A stretch of DNA of 64,000 nucleotides from Plecoglossus altivelis (GCA_036571765.1 BROE01000009.1:7258536-7322535), one strand, 5' to 3'. Shown: positions 34,280 through 44,094, numbered from the stretch's first letter. Notes: generated by a model from the letters alone, not told the origin. Numbers and translations are program-made.

Positions 34280-34805
34280 ACACACACAAGCAAACACCAC
34301 ACACACAGACAAGCAAACACAACACACACACACAAGCAAACACACACACATAGACACCCACACACGCACAAACCATAGGAGTTAGACTACACAAACATCA
34401 TCGATTCATGGAGACACCAGCCAGTGTCAGCACAATTCTTCAGATAGCTGGCTGCCTCCAGATCAGTAGAATGCAGCCAGTGTTTCAGAGCATCCAGCCT
34501 CGTCTCATGTTTAATACAGCAGCTTGTCTCTACTCCTCTGACATTTAAAGATGCGATTAACCTCCTCTTATACACTCAACTATGCAAACAAACACACCCA
34601 CCTGTGCCTGCTTGATAAGAGAGGAGACATACTCATACACCTGCACACCAGTATGGGTGACTGACCCCTTACTGACCCTGACTGACCCCTGTTATGGAGT
34701 TCCCTCAGTAGGAAACACACCTCCACCTGCTACCTGAGCAGCTGGACTGGAATACACACACACACACACACTCACACTCACTCACACACATACCTAAACA
34801 CACAT

Positions 34806-34866
<61 letters not shown>

Positions 34867-37800
34867 ACACACACACACGCACACACACACAACACACACA
34901 TAAACATACCCACAGGCATGCCCACACACTCACAAAGTCGCACAGACATATGGTGGATATACACAAACACACACGGAGCACTTACTGACTGGAAAACCAG
35001 GTGGATGTCACATCAGGCTGGCTGATCAGATTACCTGACCCTCCTTATTATTCTCCAGTGGGTGTAGGCTAGGTTTACCACAAACACAGACGACTTTAAA
35101 AAGTCTTTGGTTTTAGGAAAAAACCATTGCTAACTTCTCTGCACTCTTTCTCTCTCAGCATCCCAAACTCAAATGATCTTTATCTGTCTTAGGCCTTTTC
35201 TCTATCTTTCTTCTTCTCTCTGCCTCTCTCTGTATCTAGCCATCTCTCTTTATCTCTTTTTCCCTCTCTACCTGTGTCTATCTCCTCCTCCCTTCTCTCA
35301 TTGTCTCTATCCCTCCCTCTCTCCTAGTCTGCGAGGGTGGGCAGAATAGCACTCCCTCTGAAGGCGGGTGGGGGGGTCCACTCAGTGGGTGTCGATCACC
35401 CAGTGTGTGCTTTCTGGCAAGAATGTGTGTGTGTCTGTCTGTGTTTCTCTCTCTCCTGAAGCTCCTGTACTCTGTCAGAGCTGTGTGTGGGTCAGTGCTT
35501 TTACTCCGCCCTGACGTCCTCTTCTGTCCCTCTATACAGACATCAAAGTTCCCTATTCTCTCTCTCTCTCTCTCTCTCTTTATCTGTCTCTCCCTCTCTC
35601 CCTTGCTCTCCCTCTCGCACTCTCTCTTCCCCTCTGTGTTTCATCCAACCAAACATGGTTCCACCTTTCATCTCTGTTTGCAAGGTGTGCCCATGTTTGT
35701 GTCTGAGCGGGGGTGTGAGGTTGTGTGTGTCAGCACGGACACTCTGCTGGCCTTGTTATCTCATTGTGTGTGTGTCAGCATGTAGCCTCTGTCAGGTGTG
35801 CCAGGCTTGTTTGTGTGTTTGTGTGTGTTTCTTACTTCAGCATGGACACTCCGTCAGGTGTGGTGGGCTGGTTGAAGCGCCTCATGTAGTCGTACATTTC
35901 CGGAAAGCTCTTCTTCATGTAGTCCTCTGCGCTGCTCTCTCTCACTGTGCCAAACCTGAACCCCAGAGAGGGGTGGTGGAGCTGGGGGGGGGGGAGCAGG
36001 CATGCGAAGAAGGAAGCAGGAAAGGAAAGAATGGGAAGGGAGTGAGAGGGGGAGAAAACGGGAGGGGGCAGGAGAGGGAGGAGGTAACATCATCAGTCTC
36101 ATCTTAAATTCACCATCTATAAACTCCCTCAGCGGTTAGAAAAATACCAGGGGATAATCCTTCATAAATAATCCCTCTCTTCACTTACACACCCGACCTT
36201 GCGCGTGTGAGTGTGGGCATGTAGAGGGATAAGACACTGAATACTAAAAGAATAGACTGAGGGTGTGAAGTGTGTATGTGTACCTCGATACATGTGCGCT
36301 TCTGTGTGCGTGTGCATGTATGTGCGTGAATGTGGTGGTATGTGTGTGTATGTGTGCTGACCTTGTCGTCGTGTATTCCAGACACCTCCTCAAAGGTCTT
36401 CTCTCCCACCATGACGGCGGCCAGGTTGGCAGTGTAGCTGGACAGAACCAGCAGGCAGAAGATGGCCCACAGGTTCATCAGGAAGCGTCCGGTCCAACAC
36501 TTAGGAGTCTGCACACACGAACACACATGCGCACACACACACGTATGCACGCGCACACACACGCAGGCACAGACACACGCGCGCGCACACGCGCGCACAC
36601 ACACACGCACACACACACGTACGCATGCACACGCACACGCAGGCACACACACACGCGCGCACACAGACACACGCACGCGCACACGCGCGCACACACACAC
36701 GCACACACACACGTACGCATGCACACGCACACGCAGGCACACACACACGCGCGCACACACGCGCACACACGCACTCACACACAGACACATGCACGCCCGC
36801 ACACACACCCGCAGGTATAGATGGAGCATACATGAACGCACACACATACATATACAGAAACTCACACACACAGAAACACACAGGAATACACATATGCTTA
36901 GGTTTACCTCTGGTGTGGTAACATACCAATAACAAAAAGACCAAACAATTTCATATTGAAATGAATTTAAGGTGTGATTAAAGTTATCCTCCAACGGTGC
37001 AGTAAGAGACGAATAGAATGATGGATTTCAAATTGCTTCCCAAGAATCTAATGCATGCGTTTGGTCTGGCTTCAGTTCTGCTGATTACTTGGTAATGTTT
37101 GTATACAGGATCGTGCAGTTGGTTTGTTTACATAGCGACAACACCATTTCATGATACTCTTTCTCTCTCTCCTTCCTCTCTTTCTTTCCCTCAATTTACC
37201 TCTTCCCTTCCTCTACCGTTGTTCTACCTCCCTCTCTTCCCTTTCCCTCTTTCTCTCAGCATTCCTCTTCCTTCCTTCCTTCCTTCCTTCCTTCCTTCCT
37301 TCCATCCTTCCTTCCACTCTTTCTGTCACTCACTCACCCTCTCCCTTCTCTTTCACATTCCCTCCCTCCCCCTCCCCCCTCTCCTGCAGACAGACCTTGG
37401 TGGCCACGGTGCGTCCAAACAGGATGGCGTAGCAGAGGTTGAGGGCAGAGGAGTAGGAGAACACCCTGAGCCTGTTGCGGCCGTGGGGCGTCATGCCGAA
37501 GGGGCTGTTCCACTCGTACAGCGTGAGGAAGAGGGCGGTGAGGTGGAGCGTCACGAAGATGCCCACCCACATGGACCAGTGCAGGGGCCACATGAACGCC
37601 CCGATGGGGGCCGCGGTGTCTCTGCTTCGCACCTGGGAGCGGGGGTGGGGACGGGGACAGGGGGGTGGAGATGGGGAAGGGGGTTTGATCAATGCATGGA
37701 CACACTAGCACAGACACTTTTTACACATCTCACGCACGCATGATCATACTTTTCACCCCCTCCACCTAACATACACACCCAGAACAAAACAAAGGCTTTT

Positions 37801-40110
37801 GGCGCAACTAAAAACACACCAACAGCTCCTCTCACACACACAGACATAGACAAACAGAACACAACTAAAGTTTCCCGCACAAGCATGCACGCGCCTGGCA
37901 GCTCTTAGAGACCAGTTGGTGTTGGTGGGGAGTTTATTAAGGAGGTTTGAAACATCAGTCAGAATACTGATGAGGCAGATGGGTGGGCAGCCTCAGAACC
38001 AGAGGCAGAGGAAAGGACGTCCAAGGGGAAGGACGATGAGATCGTTTAGAGTAGGGAGACGTAAACGTCACAGCTAAAACCATGTAAAGGGGAACTAGGT
38101 TCACACACACACAAAAACGCACACACATGCAAATTCTCCCAAAAGAAAATGAGCTTACCCCCAAAACTTTCTCATACACACTCTGTTCACACACACACAC
38201 ACACACACTTTCCCCCTACGCGTCCCCCCCCCTCCCCCCCAACAGCCTGCAACCCACCAAAGACATTGTTACCCCCGAAACACACTCTCTCCCCCAAAAA
38301 CACCCTCCCATCCCTCCCTCTCACCAGTATCCCCAGGCTGGTGGAGAAGAAGGGAGATGTGAAGTCGATCACCCGGCTCCGGGCTGAGTTGATGCTGAAG
38401 GAGGTGACGGCCATGTCTGCTGTTCCGGCCAGCAGGTCTCCTACCAGCCCCGTCCAGTTCCCCCCACCGAGCCGCGCCCCGTACTTCCCGTCCCCCACGA
38501 TGTAGAGGTCGAAGGTGAAGCCCATGTCCTCTGCCAGCTTCTCCAGTAGGTCGATGCAGTAACCATAGCAACACTTGCGCAGGTCCTCTGGAAGGTCTGT
38601 GTGAATTCAGAGCTCGTGTGAAGGTTCCTACAGCCATCAAACACGTTGCTTTGGCCATGTTAGAATCAACAGATGGAGAACGACTAAACTCGTCTTAATA
38701 ATCAAATTTACTTTCTAAGCTGTTGTGAGAAGACTTCTCACCAAAGTTAGAAACATCACGCGCTTTGTGTGAACGTGTAAGTTTCACTGTTTAACAGTGT
38801 GCATATAAATGGATGTATAAAACAGCAATGGCAAAAAACACACAAAAATAATTGTAAGTATAAGTATGTATCCAGTATAGTATGATATAAGTAGAGGTAT
38901 CTGACCTGAGTATTGAGTGTCTTCTACTATTGAGTTTAGTAATGAGAAGAACGAGGATGCAGGCCAGAGTGGGTGTGACTCACCCACGCCCTCCCCCAGG
39001 TCGGCCGATGTGCTGTTGGGGTTACGGAGCTGGAGGAACAGGGTTTGGAGTAGGTCAGACCGGTTGGTCCTGGGGTCCAGACACAGCTGTCCGGCGGGGC
39101 AAAGCCCATCCTCGTCCACCTCCCTCGTGAACACAAACGGGTGTTCCACCAAGGTGACCACACGCAGGCGGTGACCCTCCACGGTCAGGCCCGGCCTCCA
39201 GCGGTCCCCGGGGCTGCTCTCCCCCTGGCTGTCCCCTCCCCGCACCCCGGCACCCTGGCCCTGGCCAGGGGTCACCCCCGGGCCCCCCAGCCCTGCTCCC
39301 AACCCCAGGACTCCCTCCTCCAGCTCCAGCCGACCCCGGGTCCATTGCCCCACAGTCACCCAGGCGGGCTGGCCCAGAGCCCCCCTCTTCAGGCTCCACA
39401 CGTGGAAGAGCTGGGAGGAGAGGACCCTGGACCGAGCTGACTCCACCTGCACCAGCCCCGTGGCTCCGGTGAAGGAGGTGTTGGACAGGAACCTAAAGGG
39501 AGACAGAGGAGGCTATGTGCTGCTGCAGCTCCACACATCCACACCAGGATGTTCACAGTGACGGGCTGAGAGTGGGGGAGGAACTGTGATGTTGTGTGGC
39601 CCCTGGTGTACCCTGGGAGCCGCGTTAGGATACGTGACCTCATGAACGCCATGAAATAGCAGGAATTACGAAATATGAATCTCCCTGCCAAGGAGCTAAA
39701 ACTGGGTCAACGTTGGATCCTTCTGCAGTACAAGGATCTCAAACAAACATCCACATCAATCTGGAAACGGTCCAAGACATCTAGCGTCTGCCGTGGCCAT
39801 CTCAGTCCCCTGAGCTGACCTCACATGTGGGCAGAGCTGGAGAGGAGAGTGCATACAGAGCTCCTAGGAGGAATGCTCTCTGATTCCTTGTTCTGTGTTC
39901 TCTTACTCATGTATTGATGACAAAGATGTATACTAAAAAACTATTTTAAGTTTAAATAGACAATTTTAATAAGATATTGGAAATTGTGAATGATAAATAA
40001 AAAAATCTGTATGACGTTAATCTAAATGACTGAAAGGTCCTTTTTCTTTATCCTTTTACTCATCTTCACCAGGGCTGCCAATAACTCTGGAGATGACAAC
40101 GCACGCACAC

Positions 40111-40146
<36 letters not shown>

Positions 40147-43100
40147 TTGTGAAATGAAGAGTTCTTAACACATTCAAACTTAGTTTCAAAACTCCCAAGC
40201 CCTGCCTGTGTGTGTTGGCTGCAATAATTGCATCTTTCACTAAGTCATTATTAGAAGTTAATGTGGATCTAGACGGTCTGGCCTGTCTGGGCGTCCGAGC
40301 TGTCATTACTATTCCTCTCACTCTCTTGCCAGCCCGCGCCACCCTTTACGATGGAATACATTAGGATGAGCAATCGCCACTCACACATAAATCTGCCTCT
40401 GGCTGGTGAACCATACAGTGATCGTTACGCGATGTCTGAATGCTTGACCATGCAGGAAAACACTGGATGTTGTCTCAATGTTAAACCGTGAAGAGGCAGT
40501 TGGGGCAGGCCAAGGGAACGTGTCATGCGATGTGACGGTGATTATAGATTCCTTTGCGTGAAATTGGGGGTTTGAGCTGTGCTGGGATCGTTGGGTCATG
40601 TCTAGTCAGCGGAGGAAACTTACGTGATATGTCTCTGTTTAACTGCACTGCCATTGTAGGTTCTGCTGGGTCAGGAGGCGGGGCTAATAGTGTCCACATT
40701 TCTCCTGGTTGGTGGTGCCTCCCAGCTTGGCTCTCACTGCCTGTATGCTTGCTGAGTGAATGACACGTCTCTCCTATATTTGTCTTGCTTTCATTTTCTC
40801 TTTCTCTTTCACACACACACACCCATCCTTCTCTGTCCTTAAGCTTTCCTCTCTTCTTTCTCCTTCCCTCTTCAATGTTCTCTCTCTTCCTCCCTCCTCC
40901 CTCCTTCCCTTGTGTGAGTAAGAGGGAGAGCAGTAAGTGAGACTGCGGGTGAACTTCCTCCATTAAACATGAGAGGTGGGGAGGAGGAAGGAGGCTAAAT
41001 TGCTAGTGAGGGTCATTAACCCCGCCTCCTCCTTCTGGCCCAGCCCTGACTGGGGGCTGCCTGCTCTGCAGGGCTGGCCAGCGCATACTGAGTGTGTGTA
41101 GGGCAGTGTAGGACACACCTTCACACACCTTCACACACACACACACACATACACACACTCGGGCGCAGTGTACGACACGCCTTCACACACATTCACTCCT
41201 GAGCACAGACACACGCACACATGCAGTCACACACACGCTCGCACTTACGCACACGCACCCACCCACGTCCACACACACACACTTCTTCATATGCAATTCG
41301 CTGTGAGTGAAGTTTAAAAGGAACGGGTTGGATCTTAATTACACAGAGCTAATTAACGGGCTTCCTGTTTTCCTCCACATTGGCCTGTGTTTCATCACCA
41401 GCTCTGTGTGTGGATGTTCACCTTCAGCTGGGCTTTTTTGTTAAATCCTCTTCTTCCGCTGTTGTGGGGTCATTGTGCCCACTTACAGCTCACGATGGCC
41501 ACAACTGATCACACGCACAGACACACACACACGCACAGACACACACACTCTGACAAGAAGCTGTTCTAGTCAGCCTATGAAGACCAAATATACGAGAACC
41601 ACCTAATTGTTGTTCTTTTCTTGTATCGATCTCAGATCGATGCATAGATTCCACCCTCCTCACATGCAGAATAAAAAACACCTTGGCGTTTGATCTGATA
41701 TTCTGTGTGACGTCGGCCATTAATCACAGGCCGGCCAGTCTGAATGTAAATGTGTGTGCCAGGGGGTAGTGGCAGAGAGAGATGAGCCCCAGGAAAGACA
41801 CTTGCCCTGGTGTCCTCAGGGAGAGACAGTGCCTTGCAAGAGCAGAGCGTGACAGATGAGGCCACTAATGCCAAGATTGGGCTGGTCTCTCCTCAGGATC
41901 GGGCTGGTCTCCCCGTCTCTCCCTCTCTCCTGCTCCATCTCATGGAAGGAAGTTTCGTACTCACAGCGGTTGGGGGGGGCGCTTGTTTCGAATCTCAGAG
42001 GGGAAAGAGGGAGCCATTCTGGCAGCGGGGCCCCTGAGATGGCAGTGACTGGCGGATCGCTTCTCCAGATAACAACAACAACAACGCAATCCCTCTTTCT
42101 CGTTCGCTCGCTCTCCGGCTTTCTATCGTTCGCTTTATATCTCTCTCCTTCGCCCCATCTCAGCTTCTCTCTTTGTGTTTCACCTTGTGTCTCTGACAAC
42201 CTCTCTCACTCAGTCTGCTTCCTTTCCTTTCTTCCTCCTCTCTTTGTCAATCTCCCTCTCTCTCCCTATCCCTCGCTCTCTTTCTTTGTCTCTCCCTCCC
42301 TCCCTGTCTGTCTGTGAGGCAAAGGGAACAGGCACTCAGGGATTGTGATTCTGGACCAGAGGAAGGAGCGCCGTCATCCTGGGTCGAACGTTGACATATT
42401 TGTATTCAAGCTTTGTTTCCGCTTAACTCCCTTTGGGTTTGGCTGCTTTGAATATGAAACAGGGAAATGTTACATTTCCCCTTCTCTCCCTCCTCCTCTT
42501 TATACTCCTCCTATTCCAGCTCATCCCCCCACCCACCCACCCACCCGCCTGCCCTCCCTCCCTCAATCCCTCCCTCAGGCATAGAGCTGTTAATTGCCTT
42601 TCCATGTTGAAGTCTCCAAGTTCCCAGTGCAGTGTAAGCCTGACAGAGTCAGTCTGGGCTGGGCACAGAGCAGTGATAAGCATCAGGCTCCATGCTGGAG
42701 GAGAGGCAGAACAGGCGCTGTCCCAACACAACCTACCTGAATGGAGCAAAGAGTCTAAACAGCAGAACCTGTATCCAGAGAACAGAACCCTGCAGATTCT
42801 CTCTTGTCCCCTATTCCTCTGTCTTACTCTCTCTCTCTTTCTCACTCTCTTTATCCCCCCCACCTTTTCCTACCCAGGAGGTCACCAGTGTACATGTATG
42901 TGTGTGTTAGGTCAGTGTGTGGTGTGTATCTACGTGTGTGTTTGGTCAGTTTGTGGTGTGTATCTACGAGTGTGTGTGTTTGTTTGATCAGCCTGTGTGT
43001 TTACCTTGCCAGGTACTGTCCCGACGAGGGCAGTTCGTGGCGGTTAGGCTTGTCATAGCAGTTGACCATGTTCTGGATCAGGGCCAGGTCAGGCCTCACC

Positions 43101-43708
43101 ATAGTTGCTGCGGTGACGGCTCGTCCAATGAGCTGCAGGGCATCGCGGATGTAGAAGCTGATGGGCTTGCGGCCGACTTCCCCGTAGGCCAGCAAGCCCA
43201 GGGGGCCCCCCAGGGTGTGGAGGGAGTCTGGGGACAGGGGGTATCCCATGACCCACTGCAAGGCGGGGAGGGAGGTGGAGAGGCGTTGCGCGGCGCGGAG
43301 GACAGAGGAGAGACACTCTGGGTCAGAGCCCAGGAGCAGGGCGGAGGAGAGAGGAGTGGGGGAGCGCAGCAGCCGGCCTGAGAGGAGCTCCAGCACCTCC
43401 TCCTCTCTCTGGCCCTCCCTCCCCTCCTCGCTGGCCTCCTCCCTCCTCTCCTGCCCCCTCCTCCCCCCCAGGCCCCCTATGTGGGTGAGGTTGATGATGT
43501 CCCAGAGGCGCCAGCTGGTGTCGCCCCCCTCCTGCAGGTGACCAAGGAGCCCCTCGCCCCCTTCCTCCCAGCCAGAGCAGACCACTGCTGCCCCACCTGG
43601 GCCCCTGTCCCCCCTGCCTCCCCCCTCCCTCCCCAGGAGCACTGACAGCAGCAGGTTCCCCAGACTGGATGGGGGAACGCGGGCCGACAACTGGAGGTGG
43701 AAGCGGTT
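23953..43708 (-). CDS. grin3b: NMDA receptor subunit GluN3B (spliced gene, 5' exon missing)
   Basis: Eleven exons on the minus strand join with matching phases into 3492 nt (1163 residues plus stop). Domain order: the rest of the amino-terminal domain, from NRFHLQLSARV; the S1 ligand-binding lobe (RVVTLVEHPFVF, RKCCYGYCIDLLE, YIVGDGKYGA, SFSINSARSRVIDFTSPFF); M1 in GAFMWPLHWSMWVGIFV; pore loop SSALNLCYAILFGRTV; M3 with SSYTANLAAVMVG; S2 (FRFGTVRESSAEDY, FIMDKALLDFEV); M4 (SGLFVLLCVGVGGALL); and a cytoplasmic tail. The ligand residues Arg (NSAR), Ser (ESSA) and Asp (FIMDK) are present, so glycine binding is expected. GluN3B rather than GluN3A is supported by LLVLSSYTANLAAVMV, KTFEEVSGIHD and the tail helix GELQELQGRIE. 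Human GRIN3B is 1043 residues including exon 1, so this tail and linkers are expanded. Linkage to plppr3 supports the assignment. Confidence 0.94.
23977..24477 (-). repeat. Coding 42-bp tandem repeat in the GluN3B tail
   Basis: Twelve units, eight in perfect 14-residue register (for example NSLDRGRANQLRTV, TSLERGWVNQSATV, TSLDRQKANLSRAV). Consensus is [NT]-S-L-[DE]-R-G-x-x-N-Q-x-x-T-V. The frame is open throughout. Confidence 0.85.
25200..25735. repeat. GTGTGTGAGGT-type repeat in grin3b intron 11
   Basis: Degenerate tandem of gtgtgaggtgtgtgtgag units, ending just past the exon 11 donor. A unique stretch (about 25290-25420) interrupts it. Confidence 0.8.
25741..25808 (-). CDS. grin3b: grin3b exon 11
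   Basis: 68 nt encoding KIHRALNTTYEDVGKDLSGI DQ plus two bases, from acceptor CAG to donor GTATTC. It continues the LQYWLHTSQ|KIHRALNT junction conserved in GluN3 proteins. Confidence 0.93.
25865..26481. repeat. 51-bp minisatellite, left part (grin3b intron 10)
   Basis: About twelve units of the form catactaatgactatactac, tgctaactatactactatac, tgacccctaac (51 bp in total). The 17-residue translated period (MVRGQYSSIVSSSIVIS) confirms the unit length. The array is split by the Tc1-like element and the SINE, and resumes at 28151-28258 and 28567-28740. Confidence 0.9.
26482..26703 (+). repeat. Left terminal inverted repeat of the Tc1-like element
   Basis: 222 bp, matching the reverse complement of 27929-28150. 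The differences seen are in the inner part (gtccgattttggc versus gtcagattttgac, and attgtcgcc versus cttgtcgcc). Confidence 0.95.
26840..27838 (+). CDS. Tc1-like transposase, full-length frame, first catalytic Asp replaced
   Basis: 332 residues from ATG (MPNIHPETK) to TAA. The N-terminal half has two helix-turn-helix regions (about residues 5-45 and 75-105) with a basic linker RSGQPRKT, the paired-like DNA-binding domain. The C-terminal half is a DDE domain: the usual SDES of the first Asp reads SYES (VDFSYESL, near 27285-27293), a GAT-to-TAT change. The second Asp is in QQDG and the Glu in NIIEHVW, with 35 residues between them. Transposase normally cuts and pastes the element by TIR binding. 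Loss of the first Asp should abolish catalysis, while TIR binding may persist. An in-frame TTG lies upstream, but ATG is the natural start. Confidence 0.93.
   Translation: MPNIHPETKALIIKRLKTRSTAEVADTFNASQRQVQIIRKRSEKTGDVLDKPRSGQPRKTTAQGDRLLIRKSKASPFSTAAELHQAWSPQVPVSTRTVCRILSRNGLHGRISAQKPALNKRQLKNCVAFAKAHSLLKGWTLEKWQKVDFSYESLVELHHSRHKYCRRPTGARMDPRFTQKTVKFGGGKIMVWGYIQYGGVRDICRVEGSINSLKYQEVLATSYIPNHKRGQILQQDGALSHTSISTSKFLKAKKIKVLQDWPAQSPDMNIIEHVWGRMKEEAWKANPKNLDELWEACKTAFFAIPDDFNKLYESLSNRMNAVLQAHGSHTRY
27929..28150 (-). repeat. Right terminal inverted repeat of the Tc1-like element
   Basis: 222 bp, inverted copy of 26482-26703. It includes the internal motif repeated near the inner end (ggcgacaagacttttgtctt). 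Confidence 0.95.
28151..28264. repeat. 51-bp minisatellite, middle part
   Basis: About two units between the Tc1-like element and the SINE, same unit as 25865-26481. It ends with one copy of the SINE target duplication (tacact, 28259-28264). Confidence 0.8.
28265..28560 (+). mobile_element. tRNA-derived SINE with V-SINE-like core
   Basis: The head is tRNA-like with an A-box (tggcctaatgg, 28278-28288) and a B-box (ggttcgattct, 28322-28332). A core follows with cccttgagcaaggcactgaa and the gggcgctgtagcaatagctg segment, typical of fish tRNA SINEs. Then come a TG/CG repeat and a tail ggacaaataaggaatctca. Short direct repeats tacact flank it (28259-28264 and 28561-28566). It is non-autonomous and relies on a LINE. 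Confidence 0.82.
28561..28740. repeat. 51-bp minisatellite, right part (diverged)
   Basis: Begins with the second copy of the SINE target duplication, then two to three increasingly degenerate units (accctaactatactactgct and following). Confidence 0.7.
29025..29290. repeat. 46/48-bp minisatellite built from the grin3b exon 10 end and splice donor
   Basis: Six copies start at 29025, 29071, 29117, 29163, 29211 and 29259 (periods 46, 46, 46, 48, 48). In sense orientation each contains ctctactgtactggttacac, acaccagccag and then a GT donor (lost only in the 29071 copy). The 29259 copy is the native exon 10 end. Confidence 0.93.
29266..29430 (-). CDS. grin3b: grin3b exon 10 (M4 and membrane-proximal tail)
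   Basis: 55 codons, phase 0: TLQMGIQHFSGLFVLLCVGV (M4), GGALLTLAGEHTFYHLVLPR, and LRRTHTLQYWLHTSQ before donor GTGAGG. The exon has no internal stop. Its last ~30 nt plus the donor are tandemly duplicated downstream in the intron (29025-29258). Confidence 0.93.
29459..29505. repeat. (GA)n microsatellite in grin3b intron 9
   Basis: GA run on the plus strand, a sense-strand TC tract about 30 bp upstream of the exon 10 acceptor. It supplies its pyrimidine tract. Confidence 0.88.
29510..30656. other. grin3b intron 9
   Basis: No exon is seen. (CA)n lies at 30250-30325 and (TC)n at about 30510-30550. Confidence 0.6.
30657..30808 (-). CDS. grin3b: grin3b exon 9 (S2 end)
   Basis: 152 nt encoding YGIGTAQGSPLTRNVSEFVS, RYKSDGFMDMLHDKWYKVV and PCGKRVFAVTE before donor GTCAGT. 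The Cys of PCGKR is the conserved disulfide residue. NVSE is a potential sequon. Confidence 0.94.
33228..33362. repeat. 24-bp tandem repeat (tctgaccacacttcaaccctacgg)
   Basis: About five to six units of 24 bp in grin3b intron 8. The 8-residue translated period (SDHTSTLR) confirms it. Confidence 0.85.
33475..33800. repeat. 14-bp tandem repeat (ccaggagctagcag)
   Basis: More than 20 units of 14 bp with variants (gctagcatccagga) in grin3b intron 8, followed by a TG-rich stretch to 34065. Confidence 0.88.
34073..34188 (-). CDS. grin3b: grin3b exon 8 (S2 lobe)
   Basis: 116 nt encoding TEPPTLDAFIMDKALLDFEV, SIDADCKLLTVGKPFAIEG. The Asp of FIMDK contacts the glycine amino group in the family. The acceptor (GTTGAAG) directly follows a UG-repeat of about 170 nt in the pre-mRNA. 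Skipping would shift the frame. Confidence 0.94.
34195..34370. repeat. (CA)n tract abutting grin3b exon 8 acceptor
   Basis: CA-rich on the plus strand starting within 7 bp of exon 8. In the pre-mRNA it is a (UG)n tract leading directly to the acceptor. A second CA tract lies at 34755-34875 in the same intron. Confidence 0.9.
35836..35981 (-). CDS. grin3b: grin3b exon 7 (S2 lobe)
   Basis: 146 nt encoding LHHPSLGFRFGTVRESSAED, YMKKSFPEMYDYMRRFN and QPTTPDGVSMLK, ending CTGAA before donor GTAAGA. The Ser pair in RESSAE aligns with ligand-contact residues. Confidence 0.94.
36362..36508 (-). CDS. grin3b: grin3b exon 6 (M3)
   Basis: 49 codons, phase 0: TPKCWTGRFLMNLWAIF, then CLLVLSSYTANLAAVMVGEK and TFEEVSGIHDDK. 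It carries the M3 gating motif SYTANLAA. Its acceptor is preceded by about 320 bp of TG/CG alternating sequence in the sense strand instead of a pyrimidine tract. Confidence 0.95.
36510..36830. repeat. CA/CG alternating repeat abutting grin3b exon 6 acceptor
   Basis: Higher-order units of about 118 bp (acacgtacgcatgcacacgc and acacacgcgcgcacac modules, two clear copies at about 36605-36725 and 36705-36770). The sequence alternates purine and pyrimidine, so it has Z-DNA potential. Confidence 0.85.
37260..37312. repeat. (CCTT)n microsatellite
   Basis: Tetranucleotide run in grin3b intron 5, within a long pyrimidine-rich stretch (37150-37390). Confidence 0.9.
37396..37632 (-). CDS. grin3b: grin3b exon 5 (M1 and pore loop)
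   Basis: 79 codons, phase 0: VRSRDTAAPIGAFMWPLHW, M1 through VGIFVTLHLTALFLTLYEW, then GRNRLRVFSYSSALNLCYAI and LFGRTVATK before donor GTCTGT. The pore loop has the GluN3-type Gly/Arg after the re-entrant turn, typical of subunits with low Ca2+ permeability. Confidence 0.95.
38325..38587 (-). CDS. grin3b: grin3b exon 4 (S1 lobe)
   Basis: 263 nt encoding EDLRKCCYGYCIDLLEKLAE, YIVGDGKYGARLGGGNWTG, DLLAGTADMAVTSFSINSAR and VIDFTSPFFSTSLGIL. The Arg of SINSAR aligns with the residue that binds the agonist carboxylate in NMDA subunits. Confidence 0.95.
38984..39492 (-). CDS. grin3b: grin3b exon 3 (ATD end, linker, start of S1)
   Basis: 509 nt, starting (R)FLSNTSFTGATGLVQVES and ending SADLGEGV before donor GTGAGT. 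It contains FHVWSLKRGALGQPAWVTVG, a Gly/Gln-rich insert (GLGAGLGGPGVTPGQGQGAG), RLRVVTLVEHPFVF, the cysteine pair region CPAGQLCLDPRTN, and NSTS and NRSD sequons. Confidence 0.93.
39493..43004. other. grin3b intron 2
   Basis: About 3.5 kb with no exon seen. CA runs lie at 40102-40142 and about 41125-41290, and TC-rich stretches at 42100-42320 and 42820-42870. Confidence 0.6.
43005..43708 (-). CDS. grin3b: grin3b exon 2 (amino-terminal domain)
   Basis: 704 nt, starting NRFHLQLSARVPPSSLGNLL after acceptor TAG and ending GQYLAR across donor GTAAAC, phase 2. It corresponds to human NPFHLQL... through the LGCD-like and GRFLAR segments (here LLLGSDPE and ALQWVMGYPL). An internal charged low-complexity insert (GGRRGQERREEASEEGREG and following) is unusual for this domain. 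The upstream exon with signal peptide and first lobe is not in the adjacent sequence. Confidence 0.9.
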
Positions 43709-44094
43709 CTACCGGAGAGAACAGAGGAGAACCAGCAGAGAACAGGAAAAGGAAGGAGGCAGAAGAGAAGGGGAGGCAGAGAAGATGAGGAAGAAAGGGA
43801 GAGAGGGGTGGGAGAGAGAGACAGACACATAGAAAGAGAAAGAGACAGAAGGGTGGGTGTAATGAATGGAGGGCAGAGAGAGAGGGGATAGGGAGGAGAG
43901 AGCACAAGAGAGAACAGCAAAGATTAATAGATGTAGTCAAACCCTCAACACCTACTCCTACTCCTTCCCCATGTTCAATCAGCAGAACACATCCGGTCAG
44001 CATCGAAATCACTGTTCCTGTACCATGAAAACCCACAGAGACAAGTATCCAGTTACAAAAGCACTTAGCACAATCATCCTTCTCTCTCTATCAG

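Noticed and set aside
36185..36994. 269-codon minus-strand Cys/Val-rich frame
   Set aside because: Only the 36362-36508 part is real (grin3b exon 6). The rest is translated TG/CG repeat and intron.
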